Notes under the pieces: model-generated
Told to the model about the DNA's origin: nothing
What the model saw: only the letters and a program-made list of their open reading frames with translations
Databases searched by the model: none
Program-made: the position numbers and the translations under genes
In this document: positions 34,161-45,689 of the stretch, one piece after another
Layout: each line of letters begins with the position of its first letter
How positions within the stretch are numbered: position 1 is the first letter of the stretch
DNA from: Phocoena phocoena
Lineage: Eukaryota > Chordata > Mammalia > Artiodactyla > Phocoenidae
Direction: 5' to 3'
NCBI RefSeq assembly: GCF_963924675.1
Contig: NC_089225.1
Location: 107,708,313-107,772,312, forward strand
Length of the DNA stretch: 64,000 nt

Positions 34161-35326
34161 TTGGGGAGTGACTTTTCCTCCACTCTGGCTCCTTTCAGTA
34201 TATATAACCAGCCTCATCAGGCAAGGGAGCCACATCAAAATCCAGGTACCTCACTCATCGCTTGGCCCTCCAGAGAGCACAGCTCTGATATTTGTACACT
34301 GACTACACTTCACATAACCTCAGGTTGGAGACATCCCATCCACACCTCCTGCCCCGAAATGCAGTTGGCTAAATCCAGCCTTTGGCCCAGGGCCTCTTAG
34401 GGAAGGTGATAAGACTTCAAAATCCCTTTTATCTACAAAAGCTATAACGTTATAATGGAAAGAGCAATAGAAGTAGCAATCAGACCACATAAAGTGAGTA
34501 AATGTGAAGCGTTCTCACCACACGGATTCAAATATTTAAGAAGTTTTGGCACAATTCGGGGTTTCTCTTCAGAGCAGGTGGCTTTCACTTATGTAGCTCC
34601 GCACTCTCCTTTTAGAGCCAGGAATTACGTTTCAGATTCAGAAATGAGAAAAATAAAATTGGGTTAAATAAGTAAGCCTGTTTCCTTTGCTCTTCTCTTT
34701 CCTTTGGTTTCGTGATTGTCATAGTCCTAGAATTTCTCTTTGGGAATGCAGAGTTGGGACTCTTAAGCTCTGGAAATGGGGAGCTGAGTGGAGGAAGGGC
34801 CCCTATGCTCCCGAGCGGCTCCAGGCTCCTGCTGCCCGGCACTGCCCCCAGCTTGGCACGAGTGAATGGCGCCAGCCCACAGCCTTGGGCAGCAGCAGCT
34901 GTGCATTCTGATTCCTTTGAACCACTACTCTGACCTTTCTTACTACTCATTTGTGTTTCTTAAAGGACAGTGTCCAGGAACTTTTCTGCTGTTTGCACTT
35001 TACTTTGCCTGTAAAAGTCTTCTTGAAAGCTGGCTGAGCTGCTTTCCCCTCCTCCGGGTTCTCTCTTGTTTGGCGGAATCATTTCTCCCATCTTCATCAG
35101 ATGAGGGAGGGAGTGTGTGTGTCGGGGGATGGGGGTGGGGATGCCGGTTGATTTCCCATCTGCAGGGAATGTGGGACCAGTTTCTTTTCATTCAATGTCA
35201 CTGACCTATAAGTGTCTGATGTCAGAATTACAATCTAAGCTTGACTTGGGAAATTATCCCATAGATTAGTACAGTATACAGTGAAACAGATCTTGGGTCG
35301 AAATACCATCTTACTGTCCAAATACC
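34161..35326. other. Unrecognised intronic sequence
   Basis: No supported gene or named repeat was found. Overlapping open frames on both strands around 34612-35204 are typical of GC-rich noise. Confidence 0.4.
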
Positions 35327-35342
35327 ATCATACTGTCTTTTA

Positions 35343-35390
35343 TTTATTTTTTTTTTAACATCTTTATTGGCGTATAATTGCTTTACAATC
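35343..35390 (-). mobile_element. 48-bp 5'-truncated L1 insertion, minus orientation
   Basis: The insert is a T-rich tail followed by 'aacatctttattggcgtata' and 'attgctttacaatc', the antisense of the extreme 3' end of artiodactyl/cetacean L1s. A perfect 16-bp duplication, atcatactgtctttta, flanks it at 35327-35342 and 35391-35406. Only about 34 nt of L1 3' end plus tail were copied. Confidence 0.88.
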
Positions 35391-35406
35391 ATCATACTGT
35401 CTTTTA

Positions 35407-36735
35407 AATGAAATTCTTTTTGTTGGGGTTTTACTCAAACTAATACGTATTTGGTTACTCTTATTAACAATAGGGTGTACTCAGGAGAAAAGATAAATTT
35501 ATATATTGTCCATTTAAATCCTGTGGAAAAACACTCTTTCTTTTTGACAAAGGGTAGATAGCTATCAGGCCTGTCCTCAGAAGGACACGACATCTAGCCA
35601 GTTAATATTTCCAAGCTATCTTCTCTGAGAGGAAAATACAATGTAATTGTTAAATTTAAGGTAATTTTTAAAAAATAAGTGAATAAGTTTTAAAAGTAAG
35701 AGAAAACGTAAACAGCTGAAACCTAAACCTAAATTTTCTGCCTATTGGCCCAAGCACTCGTGTTATTTTAGGTGTGAAACAGCTCAAACGAAAGTTTGCC
35801 CATAAATCTCTACGATATTTTATTGGTACTGCTTTATAATAGAGATCAAAGATTGGGATTGGAAGCCCGTCTTAATGTGGAGTCCAAAGAGTTTTAAGAT
35901 GTTCCTTTATGACCCCAGCATGTTGTCAGAGTGTTGATGTTTTGTTAATGTCAAACTGTGTAGCAAAGAGTTGATCAAATTTGGAATTCATGGAAGGGTT
36001 GATATGAAAAAGAAAACTCTTTAAACAGAGATGTTGGCTGGCAAATGGATTATCTCCTTCCTTTAAGTTGTTTCAGCATGTGAGTGGGGAGCTAGCTGAG
36101 TGTACCTTATTGTTAAAACCTCAAAGTCCTCAGAGACCAGGAGCAAAACTCCCCAAGGTCTCCAGCTCTGGCAGCCAGTGGGCACCGAGGGTGTGAGGGA
36201 GGTTTGGGAGCCAGCAAAGACCTGGGCAGAAAGGGGCAGGAGGGGCCCCTGCAGCCCCTCCTGGCACTAGAGAACCCCCAGTGGGTTGTTGACGTCTGGC
36301 CGCCTTGAGCTGTTACAGCCCCCATGTCGTTGCTATTCCCTCCTGTTCCTTTTCGCCTAGATAATTGATCTCTCCCCCTCTGTGGCCCTTTCCGCTGGTC
36401 ACAGGGCTGTCCTGGCTAACCTGTTGCTGAACTTGGCCAGCTCGCCTGCTGTGGCTTTAGCAGATGTTTCTGCTCTCTGAGGCTAACATAAGATTTTATT
36501 CCTGTTGGTACCCCCACCCAGCTGCCTTGGGCAATTTACCTAAATGATCAGTTTCTCTCAGTTCTCCTAAGTCCGAATCCAGAATGCTTAGAAAGGCAGT
36601 GTCCTATCATCAGTGTCCTTTTTTTCCATGACAGCTTTTAAGCTCTGTCCTCACCCAACTTTGATTCTGGCCCTGAGACACACATAGAAGACTTAGCCCC
36701 TTTCCTTTTCTGCCACTAAAGTGCCACCAGTCTTC
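35407..36735. other. Unrecognised intronic sequence
   Basis: No gene or named repeat was seen. The left half is AT-rich and the right half is moderately GC-rich. Confidence 0.45.
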
Positions 36736-36739
36736 ACCC

Positions 36740-37230
36740 AGTTAGCATTTATTGAGTACCAGCTGTGTGCCAGGTGCCTGGTCTACAAAGATGAGACAGG
36801 TGCTGACCTTGCCCTGGAGAAGTCAGGGGAGGCGGGCATGTAACAATTACTACACACTGGCCTACTTGTAGTTACAGAAGTGCTCCGAGGTGAGGACGTA
36901 TCACAGAGGAGAGAGAAGTTGTACCTGCCTGGGTTGGTGGTGGAAGAGGATCTTCTGCAAGAGTCAGGAAGCCTTCACAAAGCAATTGATTTTTGAGCAG
37001 TGTTTCAAATTTTGAGTAGAAAATTTCTAGGTAGACAAAAGTAGGTGGAGAGGGCATTCCAGGCAGAGGCTAGAAAAAGCATGGAACGTCCAAGGAACAG
37101 TATGTAGTATGGAATTGCTGGGGTCTGAGCTGCAGGGGGAGACAAGAGATGAAGTTGCAAAGAGAGGCCTGGGGCAGCAGGCTAAGGAGCTTGGTTTTCA
37201 TCTTGAGGTCAAGTAGAGAAGTGACATCAC
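36740..37230 (-). mobile_element. L2 LINE 3' region, minus orientation
   Basis: Colinear antisense L2 landmarks are 'gcatttattgagtaccagct', 'gtgccaggtgcctggtctac', 'gccctggagaagtcagggga', 'gagggcattccaggcagagg', 'taaggagcttggttttcatc' and 'gagaagtgacatcacattc'. Confidence 0.8.
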
Positions 37231-39145
37231 ATTCTTTGACTAAGATAGAAAATCACCTTAGCAACTGTGTGGTTGAAGAATAGTGAGGCCAGAGGTAGGA
37301 AAATTGTTATCAGTATCAGGGCCCTTTCCCTCAGTCATGGCCCCTTGAGGCTGTGAGTGACCACCCCAAAACAGATACGGACCTTTGCTCACAGAATCTT
37401 AGGAGAGTAGACCAATATGGTGGTGTCCAGCTGGAGACCCCAGGAGAACTAGAGTAATAGATGTCTTCAGCCTGGGGCCAGAATGGACATCCTGAACAAG
37501 GAGCGTTCACATTTGCCCCCAGATTGCATCCCCTCCCGATCATATCACGTGACAAAGAACTGGGCTAGGCACCTGGGAGCCCTTAGCTTCCCACTGGCAT
37601 CTCTGTTGTCTCCTTGGAGATGGGGTCTGCAGGCCCTCTGCCGACTTCCTCTTGAGACCCCTTGGCCTTACTGAAGACGTTTGGGCCTTTCCTCATTAAC
37701 AGGACATGCAAAAAATCAAATTACTGAATTCAGCTCATCAAATATTGGGGAAGATAAAGGCAACGTGTCCTAATATAAATGGGATTGCAGATTGTCATCG
37801 GGTGGAGTTTAGTAAGAAGATGCGAAAGTCTGCAGAATAATAAGGAAATCTTAACCAGAATAATTTCAACTCTAGAACTGTGCTGCTGGTTTAGGAGACT
37901 TAGGATGTATCGCAAGAGAGACGAAGATGTCCACACTTGAAAAGTGGAAGAGGGAGAGGAAAAGACTCATTTGAGAGATTTAGAATGCAGAACCTACAGG
38001 ACTGGGGAGCTGATGGGGTGCAGCAGGGAGGGGAGTCATCCTCCTCCACACGGTCCGGTGATTTTCTCCATCACGGCTCAGCCATGACTTGCAAAAGCAG
38101 GAAAGGCAGATTGTAAGAGCGATGGTGGAGTATGCAGAGCTGGAAAGTGAGGGAGTTTGAGAACTTGGAAGGAACTCTCCACGTGGTCCACACTGAGTAG
38201 TGAAGCTGAGTGCGGGCCAGAAAAGCCATGACTGGGGAGAGCTATCGGGGGCTTGGGGTGCGCGTAAGCATTCGCACGACACCGGTGATGGCCAGCAGTT
38301 TCTCAACTGCCGGAGAGACCCTGCTGCTCTTTCCCAGTTACACATTGTGTTCTGCACTTAGGACCCTGCCTCGGAGTCTCTCCAGGTACCGTGGCAGATC
38401 TCACATAGCCGATGAAGGTGCGGGGCCACTATGCTGTTGTCTAGGTGGGTCTCCCTGAAATAACAGAGCTCGTATTTGAGGAAGCAGCTGATGGAGAGTG
38501 GCTGTCTGTCCCTCCAGTCCCCCTCCCACGGGGATCCCTGCCGTGCTGTGGACTGGACTTGACACAAGTGCCATGTGTCATGGGGCACAGTCCCAGTGAC
38601 ACTGGCGGAAATCAGGCCCAATTCATGAGAGGCCCTGACATGCCAAACCACAAATGTAATTGTAACATCTTCACTCCTTTTCTTTTGAGAAATAACAGTC
38701 TATTTACAAAACTATGTGGATATAAAGATAAAGACTGTTTTTTCGGAATTCCGTCTGAATCCTGCCCCAAGATCTAGTGAAAGATTATTAAAAGGAATGC
38801 CCTTTAAAAGTTAGGCATAATTATACTACCCCAAAAGTTTTAACGTTTAGCTTTTTCATGAGCACTTGGGTTCTTTGGCATCTGACCATTGCAGTGTGAA
38901 TATTAAAATGTTTCCTTCTGTGTAAGACACAGGGTATCAAGCAATGTTTAGCAACAGCTGAGTGTACCAGTGGTTTTAGGAGAGAATAGCCAAAAACGTT
39001 TATCTTGTACTTAAAATACTAGCTGCCTGTGAAATTCTTATGTAAAGATGTTTAAATAGGAGTCTACCATGTATCAATATTTCATAGAATATTTTATGTG
39101 ATGGAATAAACAGTAAACATAGAAAAAATAGGTGATTTGTATTCT
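37231..39145. other. Unrecognised intronic sequence
   Basis: No supported gene. Some purine-rich parts near 37900-38110 have an L2-like flavour, but no colinear set of landmarks was found. Confidence 0.4.
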
Positions 39146-39149
39146 GGGT

Positions 39150-39655
39150 GAAAGTCAGCCATTCATTTGTAAACCAGAAGTGCCTGCTGTGTGTCAAGTG
39201 GTGGATAGAGAGAAACAGTCCTCATTCCTGAAGATACCATGGTCTAGTGGAGAAGAGAGGCACATAAAGAAGCAGTTAGGGTGAGTGTAAGAGCTGTAGA
39301 AGCTCTTACATGAGAGAGCAGGGAGGATGCAGTGAGTGACTGTTTAGGACTGCCTCAAGTCCTTTTTGAGAGAGCAGGGGCCCTGGGGAGGAAGTATACA
39401 AAACGCAGGGAGTGCTCCAGCCAGGGGAATCCGGGTAAGTGTTTCAGAGATGCTGATGAGCTGAATCTTAAACGATGTACAAAGCTGGCAAAACATCCAG
39501 AAAGGTGCTCCAGGAAGAGAGAACAACATGTGCGTGAACTGGAGCAGCAAGCAGGCCTGGGTGGCTCTGGTTACTGCATGGGAGGGGGCCCCAAGGCAAA
39601 GGCTGAAGGAAAGTCTGAGCCAGGGGACCAAAGGACCTGGCAGACCATGGCGTGG
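39150..39655 (-). mobile_element. L2 LINE 3' region, minus orientation
   Basis: Landmarks are 'ccattcatttgtaaaccaga', 'gtgcctgctgtgtgtcaagt', 'gataccatggtctagtggag', 'gatgctgatgagctgaatct' and 'aggtgctccaggaagagaga'. The 111-codon frame over the same DNA is not a gene. Confidence 0.65.
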
Positions 39656-39664
39656 CCAGTGAGC

Positions 39665-39820
39665 TGACTTTTATTGAGCATCTTCAATATTGTTTTACTA
39701 ATAAGAGAACCAAGACTCAGAGAATTATACTAGGTTCCCCAAGTTGCACAGGAAATGGTGAGCCCAGGATTAGACCCCCCAAGCCTGCCTGGCTTCAAAG
39801 CCTTTGCTGTTTTTCCTGAG
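39665..39820 (-). mobile_element. MIR SINE, minus orientation
   Basis: The text 'agagaaccaagactcagaga', 'ttccccaagttgcacaggaa' and 'gcctgcctggcttcaaagcc' is antisense MIR. Confidence 0.7.
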
Positions 39821-40029
39821 ATGTGCTGCTCATGAGTCTGGGTCTCACCCTTTTGGTTCATGGTCTTTAGACTTTTCTTTTTTCTTTTTCTTTTTTAGTG
39901 GTAAAGGCCTTTTCTGCAAATAAAATCTTAACCCCAAACTCCAATATGTAAAAATAGATCAGGTTGTATTTCATTAACATAAAGGTCTTCCATATTTAAA
40001 TGTATAACAGTTATGAGATCAGGTAATGA

Positions 40030-40340
40030 GAACAGGGACTTTCTTTTTAATAAGCTCTTTTATTTTAAAATAAATTTTAATTTACAGAAAACTTGCAAAG
40101 ATAGTACAGAGAGGTCCCATATACCACACACCCAGCTCTCCCCCTTGCTAGCATCTTGCATTACCATGGTACATTTGTCATAACTAAGAAGTTGACATTG
40201 GAACATTGCTATTAACCAAATCCATACTTTATTTGGATTTCACCAGTTTTTCCACCAATTATCTTTCTGTTCCAGGGTTGAGTCCAGGGTACCACGTTGC
40301 ATTTAGTTGCAACGACTTTCTTTGCACAAACACTAAAACA
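40030..40340 (-). mobile_element. Old L1-type 3' fragment, minus orientation
   Basis: The sequence 'ttacagaaaacttgcaaaga', 'tagtacagagaggtcccata', 'ttgcattaccatggtacatt' and 'gacattggaacattgctatt' matches the antisense 3' region of old L1 subfamilies commonly seen in mammals. Confidence 0.55.
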
Positions 40341-40564
40341 TGAAGTCAGGAAATACGTTACATTCTCAGATGTTCAGCTTTATGATTGAAAATAAGATAC
40401 TGCCTTGAACCCTTAGAAGAAATACTATCTGTAAAAAAAAGGTACTAACCCCTGGACTACGGGCATGCAAGGCAAGAGCAACCTGCTACCGAAATGCCGT
40501 TGGTATAATTATGCAATGCAGCCCAGAGAAGAATCCAACAATGCACACCCCACAAACTCAGTTT

Positions 40565-40940
40565 ATTCTGTCTTATTCAGCTTGGGCTGTCATACAATAT
40601 ACCATAGACTGGGCAGTTTAAATAACAGACATTGTTTTTTTTCACAGTTCTGGAGGCTAGAAGTCCCAGATGAAGGTGCCGGCCAATTCAGTTCCTAGTC
40701 AGGACTCTCTTCCTGGCATGTAGAGGGCTGTGTCCTCACGTGACCTTTTTCCTGTGTGTGTGCAGGGCAGGAAGGGGGGAGTTATCTCTCTATTTATCAG
40801 ATCAGGGCCACACCCTTATGACCTCATTTAACCTTAATTACCACCAAAAGACCCCACCTCCAAATACAGTCACACTGAGGGTTAGGGCTTCAATGTAGGA
40901 ATTCGGGGGGTTGGGGAGGGACAGAGTTCAGTCCATAGCC
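40565..40940 (-). mobile_element. MLT1-type (ERVL-MaLR) LTR, minus orientation
   Basis: It starts 'ttattcagcttgggctgtca', passes 'taccatagactgggcagttt', 'cacagttctggaggctagaa', 'ttatgacctcatttaacctt' and 'ccaaatacagtcacactgag', and ends 'ttcagtccatagc'. This is a nearly complete MLT1 LTR in reverse. It is a retroviral relic with no internal genes attached. Confidence 0.85.
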
Positions 40941-41002
40941 TAGTCCAAAGGCTGAAATAATGTGAAATCTTTACAGTTCAATCATGGTATTAACATTTTC
41001 TC

Positions 41003-41210
41003 GGGCTTCCCTGGTGGCACAGTGGTTGAGAGTCCGCCTGCCGATGCAGGGGACACGTGTTCGTGCCCCAGTGCAGGAAGATCCCACATGCCACGGAGTG
41101 GCTGGGCCCGTGAGCCATGGCCGCTGAGCCTGTGCGTCCAGAGCCTGTGCTCTGCAACGGGAGAGGCCACAACAGTGAGAGGCCCGCGTACCGCAAAAAA
41201 AAAAAAAAAA
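41003..41210 (+). mobile_element. CHR SINE, short type, plus orientation
   Basis: It runs from 'gggcttccctggtggcacag' to 'cccgcgtaccgc' and an A-tail. The duplication attttctc flanks it at 40995-41002 and 41211-41218. Confidence 0.93.
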
Positions 41211-41218
41211 ATTTTCTC

Positions 41219-42159
41219 CATTTCGTACAGTATGTTTATGCAGGTAAATATGTATTACTTTGTAAGACACTTGATACATGCAAGAGAATGTTAAATATTT
41301 AGATCCCATTTGAATACTCATTAAATAAGTTAACAGAGAATATAGTGTCACCTGAACAAACGATGCAAAAGCAATGGCAAGAAAAATTTTTCAAAAGTAG
41401 TTGCCTTATAAAAGCTGTTACCAGAAGTCTTCAGGTAGTCATTAGGTTTTACATACAAAAGATACAGCATCCTTCAGAATAATGCCAAGTAATGCCATAT
41501 AATTATTAGCTGTTTGTTACTGGTGTGGACTGTGAGTTCTAGAATTTACTTTTCCATACCAAAGGTTATTTACTGTGCTGAAACAGAATACAAGTCCAGA
41601 TGCCTCACACGGAGTAGGACATCACTGGGGTTTGTTTTGTTTTTGCTGATAAAGAAACTTAACTAGCTAACTTTACCTCAGCTAGTGCATAGTTGCTGCT
41701 CTGTTACTTCAAAATTACTTAGCAGAGTGTTAGAAAGTGTTGCTTGACACTGCAGATCCAGGAGGTCCACAGTAAGTGCGTTGGATAAATGTCTGTTAAT
41801 GCTGCCGTTTTTAGTTTGGGAGGTGGGAGTGAATGATGATGCCATTAATCAAGAAAAACATGGAAGAAGGAATAGATTTAAAGGTAGGAGGGAGGGAGCC
41901 TGAAGTAGCTTCAGGACATCCAGGTAGATTTACTCATTTTGTCTTTGGAATTTTAGAGTAAACAAATAACATTCCAGGATAGCTATAAGTCATGATTTGA
42001 AAATAAGTTGAAGAGGATTCCCTTTTTTTTTTTTAATTTAAGAGAGTATACCATTGAATCAGTTTATAATGGAATAGAAAATCAATAAAAGGAAGAAATA
42101 ATTTGGGCTTAAAAAACTGCAAAATGAGTGACTAGTTGACCACAGTGTTCGTCTAGGGA
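41219..42159. other. Unrecognised intronic sequence
   Basis: This AT-rich stretch has no gene or confidently named repeat. Confidence 0.45.
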
Positions 42160-42675
42160 ATCTGGATTTGTGAATCTTTCAGTGATTATTTTTTCTTCCA
42201 GTTTTATTGAGATATTGATATAATTGAAATATCGAACTAAGTAAGTTCAAGGTGTACAGCATAATGATTTGACTTACATATATCATGAAATGATTATCAC
42301 AGTACGTTTAGTGAGCATCCATCATCTCATACAGGTACAGCATTAAAGAAATAGAAAAAATATTTCCTTCCTGTGACGAGAACTCTTAGGATTTACTCTC
42401 TTAACAGCTTTCATAGATAACGCAGTGTTCATTGTATTTATCACGTTGCACATTACATCCCTAGTATTTATTTATCTTATAACTGGAAATTTGTACCTTT
42501 TCACTACCTTCGGCAATTCCCCTCCCCCCCCAATCAGTGATGTTTTATCGGAGTATTCTGTTAACATTGCAACATGCGATTTGGTCAATTGTGGTATTTT
42601 CAATTACTGAAGGATTGATTCAGCAATTTCAGTCTGACGAAACCATGTCACAAGTTTACACTCAGCCCTTGGGTT
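42160..42675 (-). mobile_element. L1 3' region, minus orientation
   Basis: It starts with 'cttccagttttattgagata' and continues 'caaggtgtacagcataatga', 'gtgagcatccatcatctcat' and 'cacgttgcacattacatccc'. This is a separate L1 3' end from the one that starts again at about 42680. Confidence 0.75.
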
Positions 42676-42679
42676 CTTT

Positions 42680-43490
42680 TATTTTCCCCAGCTTTATTGA
42701 GGAATCATTGGCAAATATAATTGTGTAATTTTAGAGTGTATGATGTGATGATTTGATATACATGTACATTGTGAAATGATTGCCATGATCAAGATAATTA
42801 ACACGTCCATCACCTCACATAGTTAACTCTTTATTGTGTCTGTGGTTAGAATGCTTGAGGTTTACCTCAGCAAATTTCAAGTATACAATACCCTGTTATT
42901 AACTACAGTCCCATGCTGTACCTTAGATCCTCAGACATTATTCATCTTATAAATGAAAGTATGTAAAAGTATTTGACCTCCACCTTCCCATTTCTCCCTC
43001 TCCCCAGCCCCTGGCAACTACCGTTCTACTCTCTGTTTCTATGAAATCGGCTTTCTTTTTAATAAAAGATTGCACACATAAGTGATACATACAGCATTTG
43101 TGTTTCTCTGTCAGGCTTGTTTCACTTAGCATAATGCCCTCCAGGTTCATCCATGTTGTCACAAATGGCAGGATTTCCTTCTTTTTATGGCTGAATAATA
43201 TTTCAGTGTGTGTGTGTATCACATTTTCTTTATCCATTCGACTGTCAACAGACACTTAGGCTGTTTCCATGTCTTGGCTCTTGCGAATAATACTGCAGTG
43301 AACACGGGAGCGCAGATATCTCCTCAAAGTACCAATCCCATTTCATTTGGATATGCACCAGTACTGTTTTCCATAATGGCTGTACCAATTTACATTCCCC
43401 CCAATAATGTACAAGGGTTCCCTTTTCTGCACATCCTCACTAATGTTTATCTCTTATCTTTTTGATAATAGCCATCCTAACAGATGAGAG
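42680..43490 (-). mobile_element. L1 3' segment (minus) of an element with a 5' inversion
   Basis: The left end, 'ccccagctttattgaggaat', is a new L1 3' terminus. The rest runs colinearly in antisense through 'cataatgccctccaggttca', 'atggctgaataatatttcag', 'tggctgtaccaatttacatt' and 'gccatcctaacagatgagag' to 'gtgatat'. At 43490-43500 the orientation flips. Confidence 0.82.
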
Positions 43491-43495
43491 GTGAT

Positions 43496-44385
43496 ATAGA
43501 AATTAAGAAAGCAGTCACACTCACAAAAGCATCAAAACAATAAAATACTTGGGAATTTAACCAAGGAGGTAAAATACCTATACATTGAAAACTTTAAGAC
43601 ATTGATGAGAAAATTGATGAAGACACAAATAAGTAGGAAGATACCCTGTGTTATTGGGTTGGAAGAATTAATATCATTTAATCGCCCATACTACCCAAAG
43701 TGATCTATAGATTCAGTGTAATCCCTATAAAAATTCCAATAGCATTTTTCACAAAAATAGAAAAAACTCTCCTAAAATTCATATGGAATTCACAAAAGAC
43801 CCTCAATAGCCAAAGCAATCTTGAGAAAGAAGAACAAAACTGGAGGCATCAACACTTCCGATTTCAAACTCGATTACAAAGCTGTAATAATCAACACAGT
43901 ATAGTATTAGCATAAAAACAGACACATAGACTAATGGAACAGAATAGACAGCCCAGAAGTAAACCCATGTATGTATGGCCAACTAATCTTTGACAAGGTG
44001 CCAAGATGGGGAAAGAATTGTCTCTTCAATAAATGGTGTTGGGGCTTCCCTGGTGGCGCAGTGGTTGAGAGTCCATCCGCCTGCCGACGCAAGGGACACG
44101 GGTTCGTGCCCCGGTCCGGGAAGATCCCACATGCCGCGGAGCGGCTGGGCCCATGAGCCATGGCCGCTGAGCCTGCACGTCCGGAGCCTGTGCTCCGCAA
44201 CGGCAGAGGCCACAGCAGTGAGAGGCCCGTGTACTGCAAAATAAATAAATAAATAAATAGTGTTGAGAAAACTGGATAGCCACGTGCAAAAGGATGAAAC
44301 TGGACCCCTTACTTACAACATGCACAGAAATTTACTCAAAATGAGTTAAAGACTTAAATGTAAGACATTGGGTTCTTAAGTGTGC
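43496..44385 (+). mobile_element. L1 ORF2 segment (plus), inverted 5' part of the neighbouring L1
   Basis: The plus strand encodes a decayed C-terminal ORF2 stretch ([20 protein letters not shown]). It then continues through 'cagaatagacagcccagaag' and 'atggccaactaatctttgac' into L1 text downstream of ORF2. It abuts the minus-oriented 3' segment, as expected from twin priming, with several hundred bases between the two segments missing. A CHR SINE at 44042-44254 interrupts it. Confidence 0.78.
44042..44254 (+). mobile_element. CHR SINE, short type, plus orientation, nested in L1
   Basis: It runs from 'gggcttccctggtggcgcag' to a (TAAA)n tail. Duplication aaatggtgttg (44031-44041) and aaatagtgttg (44255-44265), one change. 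A 4-bp insertion (CATC) in the 'gagagtccatccgcctgcc' part distinguishes this copy. Its right end lies about 500 bp before the second exon. Confidence 0.94.
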
Positions 44386-44766
44386 AGTTACCTGGGATAG
44401 TTATATCCATAAGTACAAGTCATTCTTGAGTCTAGAGCTTTAGATTTAGTGCATAGTTGTTTTTATAGTTTTTTTTTGTTTTAGTGTTTAGTTATTTTTC
44501 ATTTGCTCTCATGTATTTTTCCCTCCATTACCAGTTCTTCTCACCTTTCGCATTCACATTCCCATGTGACCCTAAAGGCTTAGGGAAGGTTATCAGATAG
44601 TGTGGGCTTTCTGCTGTATCTTCAGGGAAAAGAGTTTCCTCCATGTTCAGCTCACTCTGGAAGCTCAAGCTCTTCACCAAAACTCTGCCCCCTGGGCTGC
44701 TTCTGAGCCTGTGGTTGGCTCCTGCAGATTGGAAAAAGCTGCTCATGGCCTGTTCTCTGTTTGCAG
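44386..44766. other. Intronic sequence before the second DIS3L2 exon
   Basis: No repeat was recognised. It ends with the pyrimidine-rich acceptor 'cctgttctctgtttgcag'. Confidence 0.5.
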
Positions 44767-44874
44767 GTTGTCCCCATGCTTCCCAGGCTGCTGTGTGAGG
44801 AACTGTGCAGCCTCAACCCCATGACCGACAAGCTCACCTTCTCCGTGATCTGGACGCTAACTCCGAAGGGCAAG
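44767..44874 (+). CDS. DIS3L2: DIS3L2 exon, RNB domain continuation (partial CDS)
   Basis: This 108-nt exon is in phase 0 at both ends and encodes 36 residues, [18 protein letters not shown] followed by [18 protein letters not shown]. It continues the RNB nuclease domain directly after the exon ending at 26485. The pattern MLP..L...LCSL.P..D+L.FSV.W is a family-wide RNB signature found after the first RNA-channel strand. It has a good acceptor ('cctgttctctgtttgcag'), and the donor is GTAACA, with C at +5 instead of G. Because the length is a multiple of three, skipping this exon would remove 36 residues without shifting the frame. No stop or frameshift is present. Residues here help shape the channel rather than supply the catalytic aspartates. 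Confidence 0.95.
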
Positions 44875-44989
44875 GTAACAACTTACATGCGTGTCCGTTC
44901 CATTCAGTGAGTCCCCGTTCGGCAACACTGTGCTTCTGGTGCTGGGCTGGAGCCCCATGGTGGTAGGATGAGGGCAGTGTAGGGGCAGT

Positions 44990-45480
44990 GCCAGAGAGGA
45001 GAACACAGGGGAAGAGCTCTCAGTCCATTTAGAAGGCTGAGCCGCAGCAGTTTCCGGTGTATCATGTGAAGGAGGAAGGAGTGTAAAGCAGAGTCACGTG
45101 GGGGAGGCCTCGTGCAGGAGAGGGTGTACATGAAGGTTCGTGTGGCTGTGTCGGCTGTGTGGATGGGCCTGGGCTGTGGTTAGGAGAGCAGGCCGTTGTG
45201 TGAAGGAGGACATTTGGGGAAAGGGTGGTGAGTTGGAATAAGTGAGGTGGACTCAAACCACGGGGACCCACAAATGCCAGTTGCAAATAAATTGTAGGTG
45301 TTAGGTTTCCTCTGAAGGGTCATGAGAAAGGTGACATTTTAGAAAGATTAGTGCTGCGTCCCTGTGCTGGTTGAAGATGAATGAAATTTGCACAAGGTAG
45401 TGCTGTAATCAAGGCACAAGGTGGTGAAACCGTGGACTGATAAGAGAGAGGAGAATAATGTCAGCGGCCATTCCCTACAT
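44990..45480 (-). mobile_element. L2-like fragment, minus orientation (tentative)
   Basis: The purine-rich text with 'gaaaggtgacattttagaaa' and 'gtagtgctgtaatcaaggca' resembles antisense L2 but is strongly diverged. Confidence 0.35.
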
Positions 45481-45689
45481 ACAGGGAATAAATGAGACAG
45501 ATAAATGAAAGATGACTCCAGAAAAAACTAGTCCCCTCCTGCAAAACAGAAGCAACTCTAAACTTCTGAAAATAGGGTAATGATTGGGTAAGCCATGGTA
45601 GCGACTCAGTGGAATGTTGTACAATTACTAAAGTTGTTACAAAGACTGTGTAAGAACATGGGAAAAGTTTATGCTGTAATATTAAGTGG

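Larger units (their letters stand above)
26486..44766 (+). other. DIS3L2: DIS3L2 intron between the two visible exons
   Basis: This 18,281-bp phase-0 intron starts GTAAAA and ends 'tgttctctgtttgcag'. It contains a MER5A, the possible Gypsy fossil, two old L1s with nested CHR SINEs and an MLT1 LTR, a 48-bp L1 insertion, and an L1 with a 5' inversion. No further exon with recognisable RNB sequence was found inside it. The protein sequence runs on directly from ...YLVQK to VVPMLPRLL.... as expected for the family. Confidence 0.93.

Noticed and set aside
43700..43915. A 71-codon open frame with clear similarity to reverse-transcriptase-element protein.
   Set aside because: It is a decayed piece of L1 ORF2 in an inverted, truncated element, so it was annotated as a mobile element and not as a gene.
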